NCBI GenBank assembly: GCA_039798265.1
Contig: JBDKGH010000147.1
Coordinates: 1 to 13,196 of the forward strand
DNA from: JBDKGH01 sp039798265
Lineage (GTDB): Bacteria; Bacteroidota; Bacteroidia; Flavobacteriales_D; Sanyastnellaceae
Direction of reading: 5' to 3'
Length of the DNA: 13,196 nucleotides
The notes under the pieces were generated by a model. It ran no database searches and had not been told where the DNA came from. It was given only the letters and a program-made list of their open reading frames with translations. The position numbers were made by a program, and so were the translations under genes. Positions 6,512 to 13,196 of this stretch are shown piece by piece; the stretch's first letter is position 1; each line of letters begins with the position of its first letter.

Positions 6512-7374
6512 TGAAACAGCAATGGGTACAATGGGGTAAATCATGGCTAGGCAGTATAGAGCGTCTATTTGCCAACGCATCTGCGCATAAAGGCGAGCTC
6601 ACTGTATTGTGCTTGCACAGCACTCCAGCCTTTTTGTTACCGCGCTTTCGAGCATTAGTGAAGAGATGGAAAAAGGAATACACCTTTTTGCATCCCCATG
6701 AGTTGGTCGCTTTTCATCAGCATCCCGAGCGTTACCAGCAAGGGCCTTACTTGCTATTGAGTTTTGATGACGGCCTGCTCAATAATTATGCTTCTGCGCG
6801 CATACTTCAAGAGGAACATATTTCAGCTTTATACTTTGCCGTCCCGAAGTTTATTGATGCCGATAATCAGGATCACTATTACCGAACGTTCATTCGCGAT
6901 TATGTTGATCAGGCCATAGACTTTCAGCCCGAGGACACTCAAGCCATGAGTTGGGCTCAATTAAGAGAACTTCTTTCTTGGGGCCACGTTATTGGCTGTC
7001 ACAGTATGTCCCATCAGTTGAAATCGGGTATGAAAGAAAGCGAATTGGAAGAAGAGTTGCTTTTTTCCAAGCAAGTAATCGAACAGCAGCTTCAAGTAAA
7101 AGTTGAACATTTTGCGTCGCCTAATAATTCGCTACTATCGACAGATGCTTTTTCCTGTTCGATGATCGAACAACACTATTTACTCCACCATACTACTATT
7201 CCGGGTACGAATAAAGAATCGGGAAAACCGGCTTCTGTTGTTTTCCGTCGCAACGTGGAAGTGCATTGGAAAATGGGAGCAATAGCTTATGGAATGGGGC
7301 ATTGGGATTTAAAACGTTGGCAGTCGCGTCAGCAAGAAATGTGTGGTTTACACACTTCAGCTCAAAAGAGCTAA
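6511..7374 (+). CDS. Polysaccharide deacetylase (NodB/CE4-type) family protein
   Basis: A 287-residue protein with the NodB fold. Motif 1 is SFDDG at 84-88 (D86 as base and D87 as metal ligand in the family). Motif 2 is HSMSH at 164-168 (the two metal-binding histidines). Motif 3 appears as FASPNN at 201-206 in place of the usual RxPY/G or FxYPyG, a weakened version. There is no signal peptide, unlike many secreted deacetylases, so the substrate may be a cytosolic or lipid-linked sugar. The start is the ATG at 6511 that shares its A with the preceding stop; two in-frame GTG codons just upstream (6505, 6508) are less likely. It is coupled to the acyltransferase, which suggests the two act on the same glycan, for instance swapping acyl groups on an amino sugar. 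That last step is inference. Confidence 0.88.
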   Translation: MKQQWVQWGKSWLGSIERLFANASAHKGELTVLCLHSTPAFLLPRFRALVKRWKKEYTFLHPHELVAFHQHPERYQQGPYLLLSFDDGLLNNYASARILQEEHISALYFAVPKFIDADNQDHYYRTFIRDYVDQAIDFQPEDTQAMSWAQLRELLSWGHVIGCHSMSHQLKSGMKESELEEELLFSKQVIEQQLQVKVEHFASPNNSLLSTDAFSCSMIEQHYLLHHTTIPGTNKESGKPASVVFRRNVEVHWKMGAIAYGMGHWDLKRWQSRQQEMCGLHTSAQKS

Positions 7375-7405
7375 GACTTTGTTTTTGAGCGATTTTTCTT
7401 TCTTT
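7359..7405 (+). terminator. Intrinsic terminator at the end of the deacetylase gene
   Basis: GCTCAAAA (7360-7367) pairs perfectly with TTTTGAGC (7383-7390), followed by a T-rich run (GATTTTTCTTTCTTTT). An alternative small hairpin, AGCTC-AAAA-GAGCT (7359-7372), uses the same left arm. The left arm lies in the last codons of the gene, and the stop is at 7372-7374. Confidence 0.6.
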
Positions 7406-7565
7406 TCGTCACTTCAAATGACTGGTCAGCAGGGCGGTGATGAGAGTTTGTGTTTGTAAATCAGTGGATTAGGTGTTTTGTTTTGCTCATTCGGAAGAAG
7501 TGGCCCAAGGAGCGTAACAATTCAAAGTAAACTTGCGTAAGAAGCTAAACCTAACCGCCCAACGT
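7406..7565. other. Non-coding stretch between the deacetylase terminator and the small ORF
   Basis: No ORF of note, no tRNA-like cloverleaf and no repeat is seen here. It holds one near-consensus -7 box, TAAACTTG at 7528-7535 (7 of 8 against TAnnTTTG at the fixed positions), which would place a transcription start near 7540, 26 nt before the ATG at 7566. No -33 element is apparent. Confidence 0.4.
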
Positions 7566-7691
7566 ATGAAAAAGAAATACAAACCTTCGTTTCGTTTATG
7601 CAAAGTACGTATCGATCTCCGCAAGTTTGAGTCGATCAAAATGACCTTCGATCGTTACGGCTTTCAAACGTTCCAACATTGTTTGAATTAA
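7566..7691 (+). CDS. Possible small basic protein, 41 residues
   Basis: An ATG-initiated ORF of 41 codons, beginning MKKKYKPSFRLCKVRIDL and ending FQTFQHCLN. It has seven Lys and four Arg against three acidic residues, giving a net charge near +8, with aromatic residues spread through it. There is no signal peptide or membrane span. The TAA stop (7689-7691) interlocks with the stop of the convergent HMG-CoA lyase gene (TTA at 7688-7690 on the plus strand), so the genes abut tail to tail with a 4-nt overlap. A near-consensus -7 box lies upstream at a sensible distance. The residue pattern (basic start, K/R-rich helix) would suit a nucleic-acid or ribosome-associated peptide, but I recognise no family. 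It may also be chance: 41 codons is short. Confidence 0.4.
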   Translation: MKKKYKPSFRLCKVRIDLRKFESIKMTFDRYGFQTFQHCLN

Positions 7692-8554
7692 TGTGCGGGA
7701 AAAACCGTCAATGCCTCGCGAAGTGATTCATTTAATTGCTCCGTATTGAGGTGACTCGTTAGCCCGACTTCACTGAAAAAGTGAATCAAGTTTTCCATAG
7801 GCATGTTACCCGTGAGGGTATCAGCAGCCATAGGACAACCTCCCAAGCCTTTTAATGCACCATCGTATCTTTTGCAGCCTGCTTGCCAGGCTGCTTCTAT
7901 TTTCTCCCTCCAGGTATCCGGGGTAGTGTGCAAGTGCGCACCAAATTCAACATCAGGCAAAGCTGGAATCAATGCTGTAAACAACTCGGTGATGATAGCT
8001 GGTTTAGCCACACCAATGGTGTCGCTTAACGCAATGATTTTTACTCCCAGATCACGGTACAGCTTTTCGCTCCAGCGAATCGCAATGTCAGGATGCCATT
8101 CATCACCATATGGATTTCCAAATCCCATGGAGATATAGATGACTAGCTCTTTTCCATGTTTCACACACAGTTCTTGAATCTCCTTTACACGATCCAATGA
8201 TTGGGAAATACTACTATTGGTATTGCGCTGTTGGAAGGTTTCAGAAATACTAAACGGAAATCCGAGGTATTGAATTTCGGGAAAGGATACTGCTGTTTCT
8301 GCACCACGCGTATTGGCAACAATGGCCAATAGCTTAGAACGTGTCGTCGAAAGTTCGAGTTGGGCTAATACCTCGCGGGTATCACGAAGTTGAGGAATTG
8401 CTTTTTCACTCACAAAGCTGCCAAAGTCAATGGTGTCGAATCCTATATTGAGCAGGCCTTGGATGTACTGAGCTTTTATTTCTGTGGGGATGAAGGTGTG
8501 TAAACCTTGCATCGCGTCGCGAGGACATTCTATTAGTTTCAACTCCGTTTGCAT
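7688..8554 (-). CDS. Hydroxymethylglutaryl-CoA lyase (DRE-TIM metallolyase)
   Basis: Expected to cleave 3-hydroxy-3-methylglutaryl-CoA into acetoacetate and acetyl-CoA, the last step of leucine degradation. The 288 residues fit the family TIM barrel. Visible are the catalytic RD at 12-13 (ECPRDAMQG), a second polar strand LSDTIGVA at 177-184, the metal-binding HLH at 207-209, the active-site loop GLGGCPMA at 236-243 with catalytic C240, and N250 in GNMPMEN. After HLH the sequence is TTPDTW rather than the DTYGQ of mitochondrial enzymes; from memory this is a normal variant in Bacteroidota. 2-Isopropylmalate and homocitrate synthases are disfavoured because of the GGCP loop. It starts at ATG 8554, one base after the comEC stop, so it is translated from the same message. 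No other leucine-degradation gene is in the window. Confidence 0.88.
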   Translation of the reverse strand: MQTELKLIECPRDAMQGLHTFIPTEIKAQYIQGLLNIGFDTIDFGSFVSEKAIPQLRDTREVLAQLELSTTRSKLLAIVANTRGAETAVSFPEIQYLGFPFSISETFQQRNTNSSISQSLDRVKEIQELCVKHGKELVIYISMGFGNPYGDEWHPDIAIRWSEKLYRDLGVKIIALSDTIGVAKPAIITELFTALIPALPDVEFGAHLHTTPDTWREKIEAAWQAGCKRYDGALKGLGGCPMAADTLTGNMPMENLIHFFSEVGLTSHLNTEQLNESLREALTVFPAH

Positions 8555-8555
8555 A

Positions 8556-10535
8556 TCAGGACGAAGGTAAGCAGGACAATTGAATATCGCCGCTTTCTTC
8601 CAGTAAAACCTTTCCTCCCCGAGCTGTTATTTCGCGAGCGATAAGCGCCTGTTTTTTCTTGCTCCATTCATTGCAGATCCAAACGGTGTGGCAGGCTAAT
8701 TCACTCCATTCTTCTTCAGTGAAAAAATGGTTTTTATCCCAGGCATAAAGCAGTACAATCGCCTTTTCATGGGAAGTCAAACGGTGGTTTGGACGATAGG
8801 GAATAAGCCTGTGGTTTTTTGTCCATAACAAGCCTATGCCATCGTCTAAAGTGATGAAGCGGGGCGTTGCGTTCAGCTCGGCTAAAAGAGGATTTATCGT
8901 GTATTTCTGCACGCTCGAATCTCCTTGAAAAGCGCTGTCCGATGCGATGATGAGCTCGTTGTCTTCGTGAATAAGAATAGCGTTGTGTTTGCGAATACAG
9001 AGGAGTGTGGGAGGGAAGGGTTTTTTTTGGAAAAAAGGCCAAGCGATGGGAAGAAGAAGTAGGATAAAAAAAGCCTTTTTGGATCGCTTTAAAAATACCC
9101 ATCCAAATGCGCACAAAAGAATTAGGAGCAACCATAACTGCGCCGTGCTCATGGCGGCTATCTTTATTAAACTACCGGGCCAGTGACCGATGGATTGTCC
9201 AATGGAATTCATCCACTCGGTAAGCATGGCAGTCAATCGGATAACCCATGTGGCGGCGGGTGGATAAAAAAGCAAGGCGTAAAAGGATAATCCTGCATAT
9301 AAGATGAGCGTAGATAAGGGAACGAGTACAATGTTGGCTGCAAGGAAATAAGTGGGGAACTGATGGAAATAATATAGACTAATGGGCGTGGTGGTTAATT
9401 GTGCGGCGAGTGAAACGGCAATCAGTTCCCACCCTTTTCGCAGCCATTTATTTCGGATGAAAAATAAATGTCGAATCGGTTTGTCGAAAATAAGAATACC
9501 CAACACGGCTAAATAGGAAAGTTGAAACCCAATGTTGAAGAGCAGCGATGAGTCAAACAGCAAAAGAAAGAAAGCAGATGCGCATAGGGTATTCAATCCA
9601 TTCGGATTTTTTTCAAAACGTTCGGCTACAAGAAAAAAAGAAAACATGACTGCGGCCCGCATAACGCTTGGAGAGAATCCTGTGATGGCCGCATAAATCC
9701 ACAGCAGCAAAAAGGGAATCCACAGGCGAAGATTTTTGGCCCATCTTTTTTTACCCAATAAGGCAAAAATGGGATTGAGTAAAAGATAGATTAATCCCAC
9801 ATGCAATCCGGAAACGGCGAGCACATGCACCACGCCGGCCTGCGAATAGGACTGCATGAGATCTTCATCAATATCATCGCTATAGCCTAATATTAGAGCG
9901 GCCAGAACACCTTTGCTTTCAGAAGAAATGGGCTGTTCGTAGAGTTTTTGAATCAGCTTTTCTCTCCAAATCAACGGGTACTGATTCCACGTTAAGATTC
10001 TAATTCCGGTGAATTGGTAGTCCTCTCGATGGTTGATGAAACACTGTCGGTAGATGTTTTGTCGATGATAGTACTGCTGAGCTTGAAATCCAAATTGGTG
10101 TTTAGAAGGCTCTATCGGTACAATTTTTTCTTTGAGCAAAAACCGTTCTCCCAATTGAGGTGCTCTAGGGCATGCCGTTTTGAGTAAGGTTGTTTTTATG
10201 AGTTCTCCTTCGGATGTTTTGGATAAAAAGGAGTAGGATTTTGCTTTTTCTTTCGGCCAACTGCAAATGGTGAGGTAAGAAGCAGGATGATGAAAAACGT
10301 GGCGCCTATTGGCTAACATGCCAAGGCTTATGAGGAGCGCAACGCTCAACAAGCTATAGATATGTCGCCAGCGGTAGGGAAGTGAAAGAGGGCAATAGAA
10401 AGAAAACAAAAAGACGGAAAGAGCAACAGAAAAGCAAATGGCAATGGGCAGTGCCAACTGATCAACCAGATAAATGCCGATAATAAAGGGAATGATTATC
10501 CGAAGAAAAGGGGTTCGTCTCCACACATATTCCAT
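8556..10535 (-). CDS. comEC: ComEC/Rec2-family DNA-uptake channel protein
   Basis: An inner-membrane protein of 659 residues that in the family carries single-stranded DNA across the cytoplasmic membrane during natural transformation. The N-terminus has two to three membrane spans (about 11-75), then a soluble DUF4131-like region (about 80-200). The Competence domain follows at about 205-500: HVLAVSGLHVGL at 237-248, TGFSPSVMRAAVM at 285-297, FQLSYLAVLGI at 337-347 and several further spans. The C-terminal 150 residues are soluble, but I find no HxHxDH signature of the metallo-beta-lactamase domain that longer ComEC proteins carry; shorter ComEC proteins of this kind are common in Bacteroidota as far as I recall. 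The start is ATG 10535. A perfect inverted repeat lies 7 nt upstream. It is followed without gap by the HMG-CoA lyase gene. Confidence 0.95.
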   Translation of the reverse strand: MEYVWRRTPFLRIIIPFIIGIYLVDQLALPIAICFSVALSVFLFSFYCPLSLPYRWRHIYSLLSVALLISLGMLANRRHVFHHPASYLTICSWPKEKAKSYSFLSKTSEGELIKTTLLKTACPRAPQLGERFLLKEKIVPIEPSKHQFGFQAQQYYHRQNIYRQCFINHREDYQFTGIRILTWNQYPLIWREKLIQKLYEQPISSESKGVLAALILGYSDDIDEDLMQSYSQAGVVHVLAVSGLHVGLIYLLLNPIFALLGKKRWAKNLRLWIPFLLLWIYAAITGFSPSVMRAAVMFSFFLVAERFEKNPNGLNTLCASAFFLLLFDSSLLFNIGFQLSYLAVLGILIFDKPIRHLFFIRNKWLRKGWELIAVSLAAQLTTTPISLYYFHQFPTYFLAANIVLVPLSTLILYAGLSFYALLFYPPAATWVIRLTAMLTEWMNSIGQSIGHWPGSLIKIAAMSTAQLWLLLILLCAFGWVFLKRSKKAFFILLLLPIAWPFFQKKPFPPTLLCIRKHNAILIHEDNELIIASDSAFQGDSSVQKYTINPLLAELNATPRFITLDDGIGLLWTKNHRLIPYRPNHRLTSHEKAIVLLYAWDKNHFFTEEEWSELACHTVWICNEWSKKKQALIAREITARGGKVLLEESGDIQLSCLPSS

Positions 10536-10542
10536 CTGCTCT

Positions 10543-10571
10543 TCACTGGTGTGATTAGTTTACACCAGTGA
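10543..10571 (-). repeat. Perfect 10-bp inverted repeat just upstream of comEC
   Basis: TCACTGGTGT (10543-10552) and ACACCAGTGA (10562-10571) are exact reverse complements around a 9-nt loop. The hairpin fills most of the 40-nt gap between the GT2 stop and the comEC start, ending 7 nt before the ATG. No T run follows on the minus strand, so it is not a standard terminator. It may be an mRNA processing or stability element, or an operator. Confidence 0.6.
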
Positions 10572-10575
10572 CAGA

Positions 10576-11604
10576 TCAAAATAAATGCTGATCGAGGTCG
10601 CGAACGAAATGTTTGTTATGCAGAAAGAAGTGTTTGATTATGCTTCCACGGTATAATCCGTTGAGATTTGGATTTTGGAGATGCGATTCTTCTTCTTTGC
10701 GTTTGCTGATCATCAGCGTCAAATGCCTGTAAAAGCTGAAATGAGCTTTAATTACCGCCCAGCAGTGACTGAATTTTCCTTCTGTTACGAAACGAATACC
10801 GGCTATTCCATCGAGCAGCATTCGACGAATAACTTTGAATAAGATATTTCCGGAGCGGTAATTTTTGACTAGTAAATAAAGATTGTTGCGGAAGTTGAGA
10901 TACGTTTTAAACGGGCTCAAGCGATCAAGTGTACCTCCACCGACGTGATAAACGATGGACGCTCTGCACGAGCCTATACTGTATCCGCGATTTTTTAAAC
11001 GCCAGCATAAATCGATTTCTTCCATGTGGGCAAAGAAATCGACATCCAATCCGCCCACTTCATCCCAAGCCGATTTGCGGATAAATAGGGAAGCGCCGCT
11101 AGCCCAAAAAACTTCTTCATTTTTGGGGAATTGGTTTTCATCTTTTTCAAACTGGTAAAAAATACGACCGGCACAAAAGGCATAGCCATCTTTATCCATA
11201 AACCCACCTGCGGCGCCTGCATACTCGAATTGATCGCGCACTTTAAAGTCCATGATTTTTGGCTGGCAGGCGACCATAGAAGGCACGGACTCCACATACT
11301 GAAGCATCGGCTCGAGCCAGTGGGGAGTTACTTCAACATCGCTGTTGAGCAACACAACATATTCATGATTGATCTTTTGTAAACCGAGATTATATCCACC
11401 GGCAAATCCATAGTTTTTATCTAAAACAATGGTAATGACAGAGGGCATTTCTTGTCGGAGATAATTCAGTGATCCGTCAGAAGAAGCATTGTCGATGACT
11501 ATTACATCGGCGATCGATTCGCTGTGTGCTACCACACCGGGGAGAAATTCACGAAGGAATTTTTCCCCATTCCAGTTTAGAATGGCTACAGCGATGCGTT
11601 TCAA
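10576..11604 (-). CDS. GT2 (GT-A) glycosyltransferase, rhamnosyl-transferase-like
   Basis: An inverting GT-A sugar transferase of 342 residues. Family landmarks, in order, are VAILNWNG at 6-13, VIDNASSDGS at 36-45, LDKNYGFAGGYN at 61-72, LLNSDVE at 85-91 (the DxD-equivalent), WASGASLFIRK at 167-177, and HMEEIDLCWRLKNRG at 193-207 with the catalytic acidic residues. YHVGGGTL at 219-226 follows, as in the rhamnosyl/GlcNAc-transferase-like group that builds O-antigen or cell-surface polysaccharide. The C-terminal tail (about 235-342) is basic and amphipathic and may bind the membrane; no clear span is seen. The apparent start codon is TTG (11602-11604, giving MKRIAV), since no ATG exists just upstream and the alignment begins right here. 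It lies 31 nt after the GWxTD gene. Confidence 0.93.
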   Translation of the reverse strand: MKRIAVAILNWNGEKFLREFLPGVVAHSESIADVIVIDNASSDGSLNYLRQEMPSVITIVLDKNYGFAGGYNLGLQKINHEYVVLLNSDVEVTPHWLEPMLQYVESVPSMVACQPKIMDFKVRDQFEYAGAAGGFMDKDGYAFCAGRIFYQFEKDENQFPKNEEVFWASGASLFIRKSAWDEVGGLDVDFFAHMEEIDLCWRLKNRGYSIGSCRASIVYHVGGGTLDRLSPFKTYLNFRNNLYLLVKNYRSGNILFKVIRRMLLDGIAGIRFVTEGKFSHCWAVIKAHFSFYRHLTLMISKRKEEESHLQNPNLNGLYRGSIIKHFFLHNKHFVRDLDQHLF

Positions 11605-11635
11605 TTTACTTGTAAGAAAGTCGCGAAAATAGGGC

Positions 11636-13105
11636 TTAGTGGGGATTATACCACAAATCTTCTAATTCGTCTTGGCTGTATGGGTCAGTGCCTTGATTAT
11701 TAGAGTTTCGCCCCACGGTTCCTACATCTGACATTCCGCGGCTTCGGGCAAGTCTTTTCCAGTCGGCATTTTGAACCTCACCAGGAATATCGCTATGGAG
11801 TAGTTCCATATCGGTATTGAGGGTAGTATTGATGAAGAGCAATCGGCGATCGTGAAGCTTGTTGTTGGTTTCGTAATAATGCCAAATTTCGAATGGCCAA
11901 TAGTCGGGATCATGATTGCGCACAATGCGGGTGCTGGGTTTACCGTATTGCAGATAAACGCGACCGCGATCGGTTTCCCAACCTTTTTTAATTTTTGTGG
12001 CAAAGTTGTCTTGACAGGCCTTTACATCCAACATGTACAGTTCAAATCCACCTTTTGGATCAGCAGGATTACGTTCGAGCCAAAACGAGTACAAGAAGCT
12101 TTGCATTTCTTGTAGGTTTTTTTCTTTCAGAGAAAAATCAATTGTATTGAGATCTTGTGCCCCTGAGATGGGAATATGGGAGCGAATGATTTCGTACAGC
12201 GTATCGGCATTGGTAAAATCAGCGGCCCAGGAAGTAGCGATAAGAGAAGCGGGAATTGCCGGGCGATCGGCGGCGATTTGTTCCACTTTGTTTCGAACAA
12301 TAATTTGTTCTTGTGCCACCACCAATTGATTCGTTCGATCGCGAATTTCTAGACGAATGCGGTATTCGCCAGTGGGCAAAGTACTGATGTCAATGGACTG
12401 CAGAATAGGAATAACACGTGCGGCTTTTTCACGTTTGATGCGTTTGCATTCCGCTAATTCATTATTGTATTTATCAACGATGCACAGAGTGCTTACGAAA
12501 GCGTTTCCAGCGCCGAAAAGAGAGTCGGTATTATAGAGTTCAGCGTAGAAAAGAATGTTATTCATTTCAGATGAGAAGTAGTTGCTCACCAGCGGAAGCA
12601 GGTCGAAACCCGATTTTGAAAAGGCGTTTGGTTCTTGCGTGGGGGAATAGGCGCTGATGAGTTGGATGTCGGAAATAGCGGCGATTTGGTTGCTGCTATT
12701 TATCACCAATTTTTGTGAGAAAACATCGGGCGCTAGGGCCGTATTGGCGTCGCTAAGCTCGACTGTAATGGTATATTCACCGTAGGGCAAAGAAAAGCGT
12801 TCGAGCGATAAAAAGTCAGTAGAGGCAAAATCGTCAACCTCAGGCCCATCAACGGTTACCTTGCGGAAGTCGATCACTTTTTCGCCTTGAGAGATGATGA
12901 GAACGAGGTTTGCTTTGGCGGCCTTTTTCCCTGATGCTGTAGGAGCGAGGCTGAAAGTAGCCCCTTCGAAAGCTGTAATGCACTCTACGTAAGGCTTTTG
13001 ATCAGGGGTGAGGAATACTTCATAATCGAAGTAGGCACGCACGGCGAAAAGGTCAAAAGCGCTGCAGAGAAGGGTGAGTAGGCTTAAAAGTACACGAAAT
13101 TTCAT
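11636..13105 (-). CDS. GWxTD domain-containing exported protein
   Basis: A 489-residue protein with a signal peptide (MKFRVLLSLLTLLCSAFDLFA), so exported to the periplasm or outer membrane. The central part has two beta-rich repeats with a LPxGEY pattern (LPYGEYTITVEL at 106-117, LPTGEYRIRLEI at 243-254), resembling bacterial Ig-like or T9SS-associated domains. The family signature sits at FWLERNPADP (341-350), then KGWETDRGRVYLQYGKPS at 374-391, which contains GWxTD at 375-379 and WPFEIWHYY at 403-411. The biochemical role of the GWxTD family is unknown to me. The ATG at 13105 is the only good start giving a signal peptide. The two LPxGEY segments look like a duplicated domain. It heads the leftward gene set GWxTD-GT2-comEC-HMG-CoA lyase. 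Confidence 0.92.
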   Translation of the reverse strand: MKFRVLLSLLTLLCSAFDLFAVRAYFDYEVFLTPDQKPYVECITAFEGATFSLAPTASGKKAAKANLVLIISQGEKVIDFRKVTVDGPEVDDFASTDFLSLERFSLPYGEYTITVELSDANTALAPDVFSQKLVINSSNQIAAISDIQLISAYSPTQEPNAFSKSGFDLLPLVSNYFSSEMNNILFYAELYNTDSLFGAGNAFVSTLCIVDKYNNELAECKRIKREKAARVIPILQSIDISTLPTGEYRIRLEIRDRTNQLVVAQEQIIVRNKVEQIAADRPAIPASLIATSWAADFTNADTLYEIIRSHIPISGAQDLNTIDFSLKEKNLQEMQSFLYSFWLERNPADPKGGFELYMLDVKACQDNFATKIKKGWETDRGRVYLQYGKPSTRIVRNHDPDYWPFEIWHYYETNNKLHDRRLLFINTTLNTDMELLHSDIPGEVQNADWKRLARSRGMSDVGTVGRNSNNQGTDPYSQDELEDLWYNPH

Positions 13106-13124
13106 AGGCGATTATTACTGAGGT

Positions 13125-13132
13125 AAAGGTAC
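13125..13132 (-). promoter_or_regulatory. Near-consensus -7 box (TACCTTTA) upstream of the GWxTD gene
   Basis: TACCTTTA on the minus strand differs from TAnnTTTG only in the last base. It would start transcription near 13119, about 14 nt before the ATG. No -33 element is evident. The remainder to the window edge is A/T-rich with no gene. Confidence 0.25.
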
Positions 13133-13196
13133 TTAAACCCGCGTGCCCGAAAAAAGAAAAGAAAAAATTGCATTTGGATTTTGACAGATAGAAAAA

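Noticed and set aside
6191..6580. A 129-residue minus-strand ORF across the GNAT-deacetylase junction
   Set aside because: It is antisense to two clear genes with intact motifs and has no family features; a shadow frame.
8556..9100. A metallo-beta-lactamase domain at the C-terminus of ComEC
   Set aside because: No HxHxDH or related metal-binding signature is present in the soluble tail, although the region occupies the expected place.
8767..9135. A 122-residue ORF inside comEC
   Set aside because: Same strand, another frame of comEC, Ser/Arg-rich low-information translation typical of a shadow frame.

Overview
The window looks like an ordinary chromosomal stretch from a member of the Bacteroidota, probably on the Flavobacteriia/Cryomorphaceae/Chitinophagia side. 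The evidence is a type IX secretion C-terminal sorting domain, a TonB-dependent receptor with an N-terminal carboxypeptidase-D-like domain, a GWxTD-domain protein (a family I know mainly from Bacteroidota and relatives), a ComEC without a metallo-beta-lactamase domain, few Shine-Dalgarno sequences, and several TAnnTTTG boxes of the Bacteroidota -7 type. Base composition looks moderate, without an obvious foreign island. I see no tRNA, rRNA, CRISPR array, transposase or phage gene.

Layout. Left block, plus strand: the 3' end of a T9SS-secreted protein (1-224), a TonB-dependent receptor (226-2556), a short-chain dehydrogenase (2598-3308), a typical 2-Cys peroxiredoxin with its own promoter (3440-4072) closed by a long hairpin terminator, and a 106-residue GRAM/PH-like protein (4158-4478). 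Middle block: a GT4 glycosyltransferase on the minus strand (4497-5549), divergent from a GNAT acyltransferase and a translationally coupled polysaccharide deacetylase (5564-7374). These three look like a small envelope or exopolysaccharide module. A roughly 310-base stretch follows (7375-7687) that holds a terminator and a possible 41-codon gene. Right block, minus strand, in transcription order: GWxTD protein (13105-11636), GT2 glycosyltransferase (11604-10576, apparent TTG start), ComEC (10535-8556) and HMG-CoA lyase (8554-7688). The spacings of 31, 40 and 1 nt suggest one transcription unit, although the functions (envelope, sugar transfer, DNA uptake, leucine or ketone-body catabolism) do not form a pathway.

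I found no convincing new multi-gene system. The most unusual signals are small. A near-perfect intrinsic terminator (11-bp stem plus nine T) lies inside the first 19 codons of the TonB receptor, so the signal-peptide codons also form a terminator. A -7 promoter box is built into the 3' arm of the peroxiredoxin terminator. A perfect 10-bp inverted repeat sits just before the comEC start. An unlisted, very basic 41-residue ORF has a stop codon that interlocks with the stop of the HMG-CoA lyase gene.
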